Position numbers and translations under genes: made by a program
The notes under the pieces: model-generated
Database searches by the model: none
Told to the model about the DNA's origin: nothing
What the model saw: only the letters and a program-made list of their open reading frames with translations
Part shown: positions 6,221 to 13,938 of the stretch, piece by piece
Layout: every line of letters begins with the position of its first letter
Numbering within the stretch: position 1 is the stretch's first letter
NCBI RefSeq assembly: GCF_013213975.1
Contig: NZ_JABSST010000035.1
Coordinates: 1-34,223 of the forward strand
Length of the DNA: 34,223 bases
Reading direction: 5' to 3'
Source: Winogradskyella sp.
GTDB taxonomy: Bacteria > Bacteroidota > Bacteroidia > Flavobacteriales > Flavobacteriaceae

Positions 6221-7657
6221 TTAGTTTACTTTTTGTACTCCAGGCATCTTGTAAGACCTGTTTAAAACACTTTCTTTTGGGTAATACATTCTAAAGGTTA
6301 ATTCAAATTCTTCTCCAGCTTGTGGACTCGGTAACCAGTTTGTTTTTAAATGTTCAGGTTCTTCCGCTTGTATAAATATATCTAAGGAACCATCTTCATT
6401 GTAGGTCAACGCTTTCATACCACCTAGATTATAGCGATCAATAGCATTGTCTACCAAAAAGCCTTTTTTATCATACATGGTTAAAGACCAAAATCCATTT
6501 ACAGGTGGCATATGGTCAGCATCAAAATGTAATACATATTTATTTGATCCATTATAAGTATTACCATCAGAATCAACCGCAGAATTAGGGTAAATAGCAT
6601 CTACAGACTGATTTGCACCGTAACCGATTTTAGTAACATAAGCTCTTAAAAAATATTCTGTACCATATTCTCCTAAACCAGATGTAATTACATTCCATCC
6701 ATTTTGAAGGTTTTCAGATGGTGGATTTGCAGTCATTTTTGAAAATAATCCTTGAACGATTGCAGGAACTTTTTTCACCATTTCTTGTGTTTCCGAACTA
6801 AATTGATCCAATTTAAAATCTCCTCCAGGTTCAAATCCAATAGTTTTTAATTGATCTAATAGAGGTTTATCAGTTTCATAACCAGGGTTATCTAGCATTA
6901 ATTGCATGACTTCATTTAAATAAGTAGTAATATCTTTGTTATCTACTTCATCCATAGGTACTTTATTTGAGTACTCAGGGTTAATTATACCTTCAGGAGT
7001 AACGTAATTATCGTTATTTCGTTCAGATAGAGGACGAGCAATTAATTTCGATTGAAAATTTGCAATTTCAACTTTTCCATCGTTATTATTTTTTACAGCA
7101 ACCCTTCCTAACATCCAATTAAGATTTGTCGTAGATCTAATAATGGTTAAATCATCATCAATTTCACCATCAAATTTAGGACCTACTAAAGCTATGTTTA
7201 CCTCACCTTGCCCTGTTGTTCTCGATCCTACAGACTTAATGACATCACCATGAGCATTCAATATTGGCATTAGATAATAACGTTCTGTAGCTGGTATATG
7301 CAAGAACAAAGGACTTTTACCTAAATCTGCGTATATAACACTGTAATAGGTGTCTAGATTAGGGCGCACCACTTCTGTAAAACCTGCTTTAGGGAATTTG
7401 TGCATATTCCCCCATTGATTTATAGGGCCTTTACCCATACCGTTATCTGACGCTACATTTGAAGATATTTTATGGGTATAATCCATAGTCATCATTGGGT
7501 ATCCATATATATAGGCCTGGGTAACTAGAGCAACTTTTGTTGAATCAGCAACTTTTGATTTTGAAACTTGATCTGTATTTGAAGTGCTACTAGTTTCATT
7601 TTTACATGAGATTGTAACTATTAATAGCGAAATGGTTATAAGTTTTAGCTTGTTCAT
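6221..7657 (-). CDS. DUF1254/DUF1214 domain lipoprotein
   Basis: A 478-residue lipoprotein (lipobox TISC, Cys18). DUF1254 is at about residues 50-190 (AYIYGYPMMTMDYTHK, VVRPNLDTYYSVIYADL). DUF1214 is at about 350-470 (LHFDADHMPPVNGFWSLTMY, a terminal LTFRMYYPKESVLNRSYKMP block). Both domains have their family-typical motifs and full length. It starts 2 bp after the stop of the MetA-like barrel gene and is followed by a shorter paralogue, so the three are surely cotranscribed. Domain assignment is strong; the reaction or ligand is unknown. Confidence 0.88.
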   Translation of the reverse strand: MNKLKLITISLLIVTISCKNETSSTSNTDQVSKSKVADSTKVALVTQAYIYGYPMMTMDYTHKISSNVASDNGMGKGPINQWGNMHKFPKAGFTEVVRPNLDTYYSVIYADLGKSPLFLHIPATERYYLMPILNAHGDVIKSVGSRTTGQGEVNIALVGPKFDGEIDDDLTIIRSTTNLNWMLGRVAVKNNNDGKVEIANFQSKLIARPLSERNNDNYVTPEGIINPEYSNKVPMDEVDNKDITTYLNEVMQLMLDNPGYETDKPLLDQLKTIGFEPGGDFKLDQFSSETQEMVKKVPAIVQGLFSKMTANPPSENLQNGWNVITSGLGEYGTEYFLRAYVTKIGYGANQSVDAIYPNSAVDSDGNTYNGSNKYVLHFDADHMPPVNGFWSLTMYDKKGFLVDNAIDRYNLGGMKALTYNEDGSLDIFIQAEEPEHLKTNWLPSPQAGEEFELTFRMYYPKESVLNRSYKMPGVQKVN

Positions 7658-7659
7658 GA

Positions 7660-8616
7660 CTATTTATTTTTTTTAATTTTTAAATAATTTAATTGTAAGT
7701 TAAATCTAAACATATTAGATTCTGCTTCACCTCCACCAAATAAAATACCACCATAATCTGCATGTAAGTAAATAAGTGGATGTAATTGATAACCTAATCC
7801 TATGGACGCTCCATAATTATTGAAAGCATTTCCATCTTTACTGCCATCGGTTGTGGTTTGTCCACCAACTTGGTATCGTCCATTTAAAGTGGCTCGTAGC
7901 TTTTTATTAAAGTTGTGTATGATATGATTTTCAAAAACAAATAAAGGAGCTTGCGTTCTTTCTGCAGTGGCATTGGATATAGGATTAATTAACACATCTT
8001 TGTTTTTTGTAAAAAATCGTATACTAGGGAATAGTTCGAGGTTGGTTGAAGCATTGCCTTTAGACCAAAGGGGCATTGTTGTGGGTATTCCATATTCAAA
8101 AGTAGTCCTATTTGTTCCTATGTTTACCAATTCATCCTTGTCGTAAGATCCAGAATACCATATTCTAAAATAACTCATCATAGTAAAACTAATATCACCT
8201 TTCATGTAGTCTTCTAGACTAATTGCTTTGCCGTTAACCATAGCTACTTTTAACCCAATAAATCCATCCGAGAAAGCTGATTTATCAAAAAATCGATCTT
8301 CAAGTGGGTTAGGTAAGTTTAAGGTAGACGATATAGAAGTAGGATTCATCATAGCAACAATTTCGGCATGTTGCCCTTTAATTGAAAAGACATGAAAAAG
8401 TGTTATTGGAAAAGAATTAATTTCTAGATTTAGATTCGGTGTTAGTAAATCCCCGTTTACAGACATATTCTGATTTAGGTTTAGATATTTTATATTTAAA
8501 CCCCACATTTTTTGTGGTTTTAGAAAATGACTCTCTGGCCCATCTCCTTGTGCTTGCATGTGCAAGCTTAAAGAGCAAAAGACCACGAAAGCTAAAAATG
8601 GATAATTTAATTTCAT
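7660..8616 (-). CDS. Outer membrane beta-barrel, phenol-degradation MetA-like transporter
   Basis: A 318-residue protein with a signal peptide (cleavage near MQAQGD) and a beta-barrel pattern throughout. It ends in GLGYQLHPLIYLHADYGGIL and FNLQLNYLK. The overall character matches the MetA-pathway phenol-degradation-like family (PF13557), outer-membrane barrels often found with hydrophobic-compound metabolism. It is the first gene of the envelope operon running down to 3506. The family call is by pattern and moderately sure; the substrate is unknown. Confidence 0.65.
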   Translation of the reverse strand: MKLNYPFLAFVVFCSLSLHMQAQGDGPESHFLKPQKMWGLNIKYLNLNQNMSVNGDLLTPNLNLEINSFPITLFHVFSIKGQHAEIVAMMNPTSISSTLNLPNPLEDRFFDKSAFSDGFIGLKVAMVNGKAISLEDYMKGDISFTMMSYFRIWYSGSYDKDELVNIGTNRTTFEYGIPTTMPLWSKGNASTNLELFPSIRFFTKNKDVLINPISNATAERTQAPLFVFENHIIHNFNKKLRATLNGRYQVGGQTTTDGSKDGNAFNNYGASIGLGYQLHPLIYLHADYGGILFGGGEAESNMFRFNLQLNYLKIKKNK

Positions 8617-9062
8617 AGAGTTTATAGTATTAACTTTAACACTTAGTCCTTCATAGTAGGTGCTATAAATTTTGTGTTAAAAATCCGTTTAGTTTTTTGT
8701 TGTATTAAATTTAAAAGCTCTTATAAAGAGCTTGAATTAGAATTCGATGGTATGCCTTATAGTGTAGTTGAAATATCAAAAAACATAGACTATCGGTCTC
8801 TCGGTGTAATATGCACAAATAAAATAATTGAAAAAGAAATCTTTAAAGTTGTTCTCATAATAAATAAAATTAGTTTAACCTATAGTTTAGAAACAACTTT
8901 TAAATTTTTAGCGAATAAATTTATCTGTTAAAAACGTAAAAAATTGTTTAATTTATTGTAGTAATACATTTGGTTTTTGTTAGTATAGCTTCAAGTTAGC
9001 TTTATTAATTTAATAAATTTTTAACACATGTTAAAAAAAATTAATAAATATTTCCCAAAAGT
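8617..9062. other. Gene-free spacer upstream of the DUF1254 operon, with two terminal hairpins
   Basis: No gene is supported here; an 85-codon frame at 8674-8931 is AT-driven and unconvincing. Near the DUF481 gene end are two adjacent perfect hairpins: TTTATTA/TAATAAA at 9001-9017, and TTTTTAAC/GTTAAAAA at 9018-9025 and 9030-9037, with A/T runs on both sides. They probably act as the transcription end for the DUF481 gene. The operon promoter should lie just right of 8616, but no exact TAnnTTTG was found. Confidence 0.5.
9001..9037 (-). terminator. Tandem AT-rich hairpins after the DUF481 gene
   Basis: Two neighbouring inverted repeats lie 25 bp past the stop of the DUF481 gene: 9001-9017 (7-bp arms, 3-base loop) and 9018-9037 (8-bp arms, 4-base loop). 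Flanking T-rich sequence on the minus strand fits a weak intrinsic terminator. The stems contain almost no G-C pairs, so strength is doubtful. Confidence 0.4.
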
Positions 9063-10073
9063 TTAGTTGAAAGACCAACCGATTCCGGTGGTAAATAGAT
9101 AATCAGAGTTACTTCCTATCGTTGCTGATTGATTGTCGTAATTTAATTTAAATCCACATTTAATGTAAAGATCTAAAGGTAGATCGTATTTCAAATCTAA
9201 ATTATAATCTGCTCGAGATCTTTTTAATTCGCCTCTACTTAAAAATAAGTTTACGGTACTTATTAACTTAAAATCATCAAAATCAAACATATCAAATTCA
9301 GAACCTAAATAAAGTTCTGATGAGGTTTTTTTGCCTTCTAGGTTTATAAACTCTTCTAAGTTTAAGTTTATTCCAAAGTTTAATCCAAGCGATAGTTTAT
9401 TTGAAAATAACAAGTATCTGCCAATACCTGTGCTTATCGTGTATCTAGATTCTAACGCCTGTTCTGTATTTGATAAAAAACCAAAATTACTCAATAAGTA
9501 CCATCGTTTTGGTAATATTTTTTTTAAATCTACTTTTACATCTGTTCTTTTTATACTTTCCGCACTGTCTTGTTTTGAATTTAAAATACTGAAGCTTGAA
9601 TTAGAAATCCATTTTGGGTCTCTATAACTCAGAGCACCCTCAATTACAAACTGACTTGAATTATTGGCCTTTGTTAGATTAAAACTAAAATCAATATTAA
9701 ATTTTACCCTATCCCAAAATTTGTCAGAGATTTCATCGAGTAAAACTAAATCGGATAATTTATAAGTTTCTTCTGTATTTTCTTCTGATGTTATGGTAAA
9801 GTAACCTGGTGTTTTAGAGTTTACATAACCTGTTTTTTGCCGTCCTTTAGTGAGTAATATGAAACATAATCTCTGGATTTTAATGGTATTAATTTTTTCA
9901 AATTTTATTTTAAAATCACTGTCGCTGTAAGATGTCTTTAGTGTTACGACCTTGGATTCAATTTTTTTGATTTCACCAAATACTTTTCTGCCATTTTTTA
10001 AAGAAATTGTATCGTTTTGAGAAAACGAAATAAGAGGATTAAGAAAAAAAATAAGTATTAATAAAATGCGCAT
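9063..10073 (-). CDS. DUF481 family outer membrane protein
   Basis: A 336-residue protein with a signal peptide (cleavage near SFSQND). A short N-terminal beta domain (ISLKNGRKVFGEIKKI) is followed by a DUF481-type barrel (FNIDFSFNLTKANNSSQFVI, with repeated strands to a terminal Phe-Asn). Proteins of this type (E. coli YdiY relatives) are salt-inducible outer-membrane barrels of unknown function. It is monocistronic, with 67 bp separating it from the Crp-like gene upstream on the same strand. Confidence 0.8.
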   Translation of the reverse strand: MRILLILIFFLNPLISFSQNDTISLKNGRKVFGEIKKIESKVVTLKTSYSDSDFKIKFEKINTIKIQRLCFILLTKGRQKTGYVNSKTPGYFTITSEENTEETYKLSDLVLLDEISDKFWDRVKFNIDFSFNLTKANNSSQFVIEGALSYRDPKWISNSSFSILNSKQDSAESIKRTDVKVDLKKILPKRWYLLSNFGFLSNTEQALESRYTISTGIGRYLLFSNKLSLGLNFGINLNLEEFINLEGKKTSSELYLGSEFDMFDFDDFKLISTVNLFLSRGELKRSRADYNLDLKYDLPLDLYIKCGFKLNYDNQSATIGSNSDYLFTTGIGWSFN

Positions 10074-10140
10074 AATAGCATATACCTATAAAAAAACTGA
10101 AAGTAATAAAAATAATATTTTATACTGTTTAAAAAGAGTA

Positions 10141-10695
10141 TTATTTGTTTTTAGACCTTATTCTGCTCAGACTTTGTTGGGTAATACCAAGGAATGACGA
10201 AATTTGTCCTAAACTAGCTCTTGTGCTGATGTTAGGGTGTGTTTCTTTTAATTTTTCATACCTTTCTTCTGCTGTTTTAGTTTGTAAATCTATGACTTTT
10301 TGATCCAAAGAAATCATTGTTTGAGTAACCATTACTCTACAAAATGTTTCAATTATTCTATGTTTTTCAAATGCGTTGTCTAGCATTTCTCTAGAGAATG
10401 CTCTTACGGTGGTTTGTTCAATAGCCTCAAGACTAAATTGACTTACTTCTCTATTAAAAAATCCTGGGGGTATGGTCATTAACATATTTTCTAAGGCAAA
10501 CCAATGAGTGATGTCATTTCCTTTGTTATCAAAGTACAAACTTCTCAGAAGACCTGATTTAATCAAGTATAAATAATTGCAAATTTTTCCGGGCTGAACT
10601 ATAATTTCTTTTTTCTTAAACGTAAGTTTTTCTGATTGTTCTATGAGTTCAGAAAACTCTTTTGTTTCTAGAATAATGGGGTTGAATTTTATCAT
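10141..10695 (-). CDS. Crp/Fnr-family transcriptional regulator
   Basis: A 184-residue regulator. A cyclic-nucleotide-binding-like beta roll covers about residues 15-115 (IIVQPGKICNYLYLIKSGLL, then DITHWFALENMLMT), followed by a long dimer helix. A short C-terminal helix-turn-helix carries the recognition segment LGQISSFLGITQQSLSRIR. The wing after the helix is very short, as is common for small Bacteroidota Crp-like proteins. The Fnr iron-sulphur cysteines are absent. A perfect 12-bp palindrome 34 bp upstream of the start may be its own operator. Targets are unknown. Confidence 0.88.
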   Translation of the reverse strand: MIKFNPIILETKEFSELIEQSEKLTFKKKEIIVQPGKICNYLYLIKSGLLRSLYFDNKGNDITHWFALENMLMTIPPGFFNREVSQFSLEAIEQTTVRAFSREMLDNAFEKHRIIETFCRVMVTQTMISLDQKVIDLQTKTAEERYEKLKETHPNISTRASLGQISSFLGITQQSLSRIRSKNK

Positions 10696-10728
10696 TATTG
10701 ATTTTATCTAAATTTAAATCGTGGTCTT

Positions 10729-10740
10729 AACAAATTTGTT
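10729..10740. promoter_or_regulatory. Palindrome upstream of the Crp/Fnr gene, possible autoregulatory operator
   Basis: AACAAATTTGTT is a perfect 12-bp palindrome 34 bp upstream of the regulator's ATG, in the place expected for a dimer-binding operator overlapping its promoter. It does not match the E. coli Crp or Fnr consensus, and the sequence is AT-rich, so this is a suggestion only. Confidence 0.3.
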
Positions 10741-10986
10741 TGAAAGTTCCGTGAGTACATGGTCATTGTTATAAATTTACATTTTTTCGGTAAGATTTAT
10801 GTATAATTAAATAAGTCAACACAAAACTAAACAGGTTTTGTAACAGGATTTATAATAGAATGAAATAATAATAGCTGTAGTTGAGATAAGTAGACAACTC
10901 ATAAGCTTTAGAGTACTGGTTTGTCCAGTTTTGGTTGTGAAGAAAAGACTTTTATCTCTTGAAACGCTTTTTTTTATGTTTACACG

Positions 10987-11445
10987 ATGACTAATAACTT
11001 TCACAACGAATTCTTCGGAATCGGGATACAAAATGGGAAAACTCCTCAAAATTTAGGTGTGCTTTGGCGATCCGCTCAAAATCTGGGGGCTAGTTTTATT
11101 TTTACTGTAGGAAACCGTTATGCCAAGCAGGCTTGCGATACTCATAATGCTGTAAAATCAATGCCTTATTTCCATTATGATACATTCGATGATTTTTATA
11201 ATAATCTGCCTAAGGGTGCCCGATTGGTGGGTGTAGAACTTTCGGAAGATGCAGAGGATTTGGAAACATTTCATCATCCTAGACGCTGCGTATACTTATT
11301 GGGTGCTGAAGATCATGGTCTGTCAAAACAAGCCATTAAAAAGAGTCATTTCTTGGTAAAATTTAAATCGCAATTAAGCCTTAATGTTTCTGTTGCAGGA
11401 AGTATTGTTATGTATGATCGTGGGATTAATAAACCAAGGTCGTAA
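10987..11445 (+). CDS. SpoU/TrmH-type SPOUT RNA 2'-O-methyltransferase
   Basis: A 152-residue single-domain SPOUT methyltransferase. The three SpoU motifs are present: NLGVLWRSA (motif 1), VYLLGAEDHGLS (motif 2) and LSLNVSVAGSIVMYDR (motif 3), which form the knotted S-adenosylmethionine site. It should methylate ribose 2'-O in a tRNA or rRNA; which one cannot be read from the sequence. There is no N-terminal L30e-like substrate-binding domain. It is followed by era after 21 bp. The TAA stop overlaps a TAnnTTTG element that may serve era separately. Confidence 0.87.
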   Translation: MTNNFHNEFFGIGIQNGKTPQNLGVLWRSAQNLGASFIFTVGNRYAKQACDTHNAVKSMPYFHYDTFDDFYNNLPKGARLVGVELSEDAEDLETFHHPRRCVYLLGAEDHGLSKQAIKKSHFLVKFKSQLSLNVSVAGSIVMYDRGINKPRS

Positions 11446-11450
11446 CTTTG
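11443..11450 (+). promoter_or_regulatory. Candidate -7 promoter element for era
   Basis: TAACTTTG is an exact match to the Bacteroidota -7 box TAnnTTTG, 17 bp before the era ATG, giving a short leader of roughly 10 bases. No good -33 TTG is visible, so confidence is limited. Confidence 0.4.
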
Positions 11451-11466
11451 CCTCAAATTATAAGTT

Positions 11467-12348
11467 ATGCATAAAGCTGGTTTTGTTAATATTATAGGAA
11501 ATCCTAACGTAGGTAAGTCAACGTTGATGAATGCTTTCATTGGTGAGAAACTATCTATAATTACCTCTAAAGCTCAAACAACACGACATCGTATTCTTGG
11601 AATAGTTAATGGTGATGATTTTCAGGTTGTACTTAGCGATACTCCTGGGATTATTAAACCCGCCTACGAACTTCAGCAGTCTATGATGGATTTTGTAAAG
11701 TCTGCTTTTGAAGATGCCGATCTGCTAATCTATATGGTCGAAATTGGAGAAACGGCACTCAAGGATGAGGCATTTTTTAATAAGATAACCAATTCTAAAA
11801 TTCCTGTTTTACTGTTATTAAATAAAATTGATAATTCTGATCAAGAGGAATTGGAGACTCAAGCAGAATTTTGGCAATCAAAGGTGCCGAATGCTGAGTT
11901 TTATCCGATTTCTGCTCTGAATGGCTTTAACGTAAAAAATGTATTTGAGCGCATTATAGAGTTGTTGCCAGAATCACCACCATTTTATCCAAAAGATCAA
12001 CTTACCGATAAGCCAGAACGATTCTTCGTAAACGAAGCGATAAGAGAAAAGATACTACTGCACTATAAGAAGGAAATACCTTATGCTGTTGAGGTAAATA
12101 CCGAAGAGTTTTTTGAAGAAGATAAAATTATACGAATGCGTTCTGTGATTATGGTAGAACGTGAGACTCAAAAAGGGATTATTATTGGTCATAAAGGATC
12201 CGCTTTAAAACGCGTGGGTGTCGAAGCTAGAAAAGATTTAGAAAAGTTCTTCGGAAAACAGGTTCATCTCGAGTTGTACGTAAAAGTAAATAAGAATTGG
12301 CGAAGTAATCAAAATCAGCTGAAACGATTTGGGTACAACCAAAAATAA
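11467..12348 (+). CDS. era: GTPase Era
   Basis: The 293-residue Era GTPase binds 16S rRNA near its 3' end and assists 30S subunit maturation. G1 is GNPNVGKS (11-18), G3 is DTPG, and G4 is NKID. The C-terminal KH RNA-binding domain carries IIIGHKGSALKRVG. The length is family-typical. It lies directly downstream of a SpoU methyltransferase and upstream of der, so three RNA- or ribosome-maturation genes are clustered. Confidence 0.97.
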   Translation: MHKAGFVNIIGNPNVGKSTLMNAFIGEKLSIITSKAQTTRHRILGIVNGDDFQVVLSDTPGIIKPAYELQQSMMDFVKSAFEDADLLIYMVEIGETALKDEAFFNKITNSKIPVLLLLNKIDNSDQEELETQAEFWQSKVPNAEFYPISALNGFNVKNVFERIIELLPESPPFYPKDQLTDKPERFFVNEAIREKILLHYKKEIPYAVEVNTEEFFEEDKIIRMRSVIMVERETQKGIIIGHKGSALKRVGVEARKDLEKFFGKQVHLELYVKVNKNWRSNQNQLKRFGYNQK

Positions 12349-12386
12349 CTAGCACATGGCATTAAGATGATGATCATCTAGCACAT
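12349..12386. repeat. Short direct repeat around a palindrome between era and der
   Basis: CTAGCACAT occurs at 12349-12357 and again at 12378-12386. Between them lies the 10-bp palindrome GATGATCATC at 12369-12378, sharing its last base with the second copy. It starts right after the era stop. Function is unknown; it may be a remnant or a transcript-end structure. Confidence 0.35.
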
Positions 12387-12567
12387 CTCTTATAAAATGA
12401 TGTGGTTCATTTATTTTACCTGCGCCAGTGCTTTTCTAAAGTATAATACAAAACAAATTACAAGTATTAAATGGATTAAAAATGAGGGCATTCGAAAGTT
12501 ATATGGTTTATAGGTATTTGAACTTATTTTACATATTTTCTTTTAATCGAATTCTAAGATTAAATAC

Positions 12568-12575
12568 TACCTTTG
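12568..12575 (+). promoter_or_regulatory. Candidate -7 promoter element for der
   Basis: TACCTTTG matches TAnnTTTG exactly, 42 bp before the chosen der start at 12618. It also argues against the upstream TTG at 12573 as the start codon, because that codon would lie inside the promoter. Confidence 0.5.
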
Positions 12576-12617
12576 CAGTCGCTTGCAGGATATGCAATGC
12601 AGATTAAATCTTCAGTT

Positions 12618-13922
12618 ATGGGAAATATTGTTGCAGTAGTAGGACGACCAAATGTTGGTAAATCTACATTTTTTAACCGCCTCATTAAAAGGCGAGAAGC
12701 CATTGTAGACGCTGTAAGTGGTGTTACAAGAGATCGTCATTACGGTAAAACCGATTGGAATGGCAAAGAATTTTCAATTATAGATACAGGGGGTTATGTG
12801 GTTGGTAGTGATGATGTTTTTGAGGCAGAAATTGATAAACAGGTAGAATTAGCTATTGACGAAGCCGATGCAATTATTTTCATGGTTGATGTTGAGACGG
12901 GTGTTACTGGTATGGATGAAGATGTTGCCAAATTACTTCGTAAGGTAGATAAGCCAGTATTCCTAGTAGTAAATAAGGTCGATAACAATAGGCGCGCAGA
13001 AGATGCTGTTGAATTTTATTCGCTAGGACTGGGAAATTATTATACCATTGCAAGTATCAATGGAAGTGGTACGGGTGATTTATTAGATGCTGTTGTTAAG
13101 GCCTTGCCAGATAAAGAAGAGGAAGACGAAGAGCAGTTGCCGAGGTTTGCAGTTGTTGGTAGGCCAAATGCAGGCAAATCATCTTTTATAAATGCTTTAA
13201 TTGGCGAAGATCGCTATATCGTAACTGATATTGCCGGTACTACACGTGATTCAATTGACACAAAATATAATCGTTTTGGTTTTGAATTTAATTTAGTAGA
13301 TACGGCTGGTATTCGACGTAAATCAAAGGTAAAAGAGGATCTTGAATTTTATGCTGTAATGCGCAGTGTAAGAGCAATTGAGCACAGTGATGTATGTTTG
13401 CTAGTATTAGACGCAACCCGTGGTTTTGATGGGCAAGTACAAAATATCTTTTGGCTTGCAGAACGCAATAGAAAGGGTATTGTAATTTTGGTAAATAAGT
13501 GGGATCTCATTGAAAAGGATACTAAAACTGCCAAAGAATTTGAACAATCCATAAGAAAAGAAATTGCTCCATTTACGGATGTTCCGTTAGTTTTCATTTC
13601 AGTATTAAACAAGCAGCGTATATTCAAGGCTATTGAAACAGCAGTTGAAGTATATAAAAACCGGGCAAAACGCATTAAAACCAGTGTGCTAAATGACACG
13701 TTATTACCAATTATTGAGCAGAATCCTCCTCCTGCTTACAAAGGTAAATACGTTAAGATTAAATACATTATGCAATTACCAACGCCACAACCTCAATTTG
13801 CATTTTTCTGTAATCTACCGCAATATGTAAAAGATCCCTATAAACGTTTTTTAGAAAATCAATTACGCAATCATTTTGACTTTACAGGCGTTCCAGTAAG
13901 TGTGTATATGAGAAAAAAATAG
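12618..13922 (+). CDS. der: Ribosome biogenesis GTPase Der (EngA)
   Basis: The 434-residue double GTPase is required for 50S subunit assembly. The first G domain begins at GRPNVGKS (9-16). The second carries GRPNAGKS, with G3 DTAG and G4 NKWD. A C-terminal KH-like domain follows, with the [18 protein letters not shown] segment. I chose the ATG at 12618 because [11 protein letters not shown] is the usual N-terminus; the longer reading frame starts at TTG within the promoter. The next gene starts 16 bp downstream and may be cotranscribed. Confidence 0.97.
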   Translation: MGNIVAVVGRPNVGKSTFFNRLIKRREAIVDAVSGVTRDRHYGKTDWNGKEFSIIDTGGYVVGSDDVFEAEIDKQVELAIDEADAIIFMVDVETGVTGMDEDVAKLLRKVDKPVFLVVNKVDNNRRAEDAVEFYSLGLGNYYTIASINGSGTGDLLDAVVKALPDKEEEDEEQLPRFAVVGRPNAGKSSFINALIGEDRYIVTDIAGTTRDSIDTKYNRFGFEFNLVDTAGIRRKSKVKEDLEFYAVMRSVRAIEHSDVCLLVLDATRGFDGQVQNIFWLAERNRKGIVILVNKWDLIEKDTKTAKEFEQSIRKEIAPFTDVPLVFISVLNKQRIFKAIETAVEVYKNRAKRIKTSVLNDTLLPIIEQNPPPAYKGKYVKIKYIMQLPTPQPQFAFFCNLPQYVKDPYKRFLENQLRNHFDFTGVPVSVYMRKK

Positions 13923-13938
13923 TACTTTCAACACGGCT

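Noticed and set aside
8674..8931. 85-codon plus-strand reading frame
   Set aside because: Rich in Ile, Lys and Leu as expected from AT-rich noncoding DNA, with no recognisable motif, promoter box or operon context.
10816..11049. 77-codon minus-strand frame before the SpoU gene
   Set aside because: Overlaps the start of the clear SpoU gene, no recognisable features, and covers a small hairpin (10821-10841) that looks like noncoding sequence.
12573..12617. TTG at 12573 as an extended der start
   Set aside because: It lies inside the TACCTTTG promoter element, and the 15 extra residues do not belong to the Der family N-terminus.
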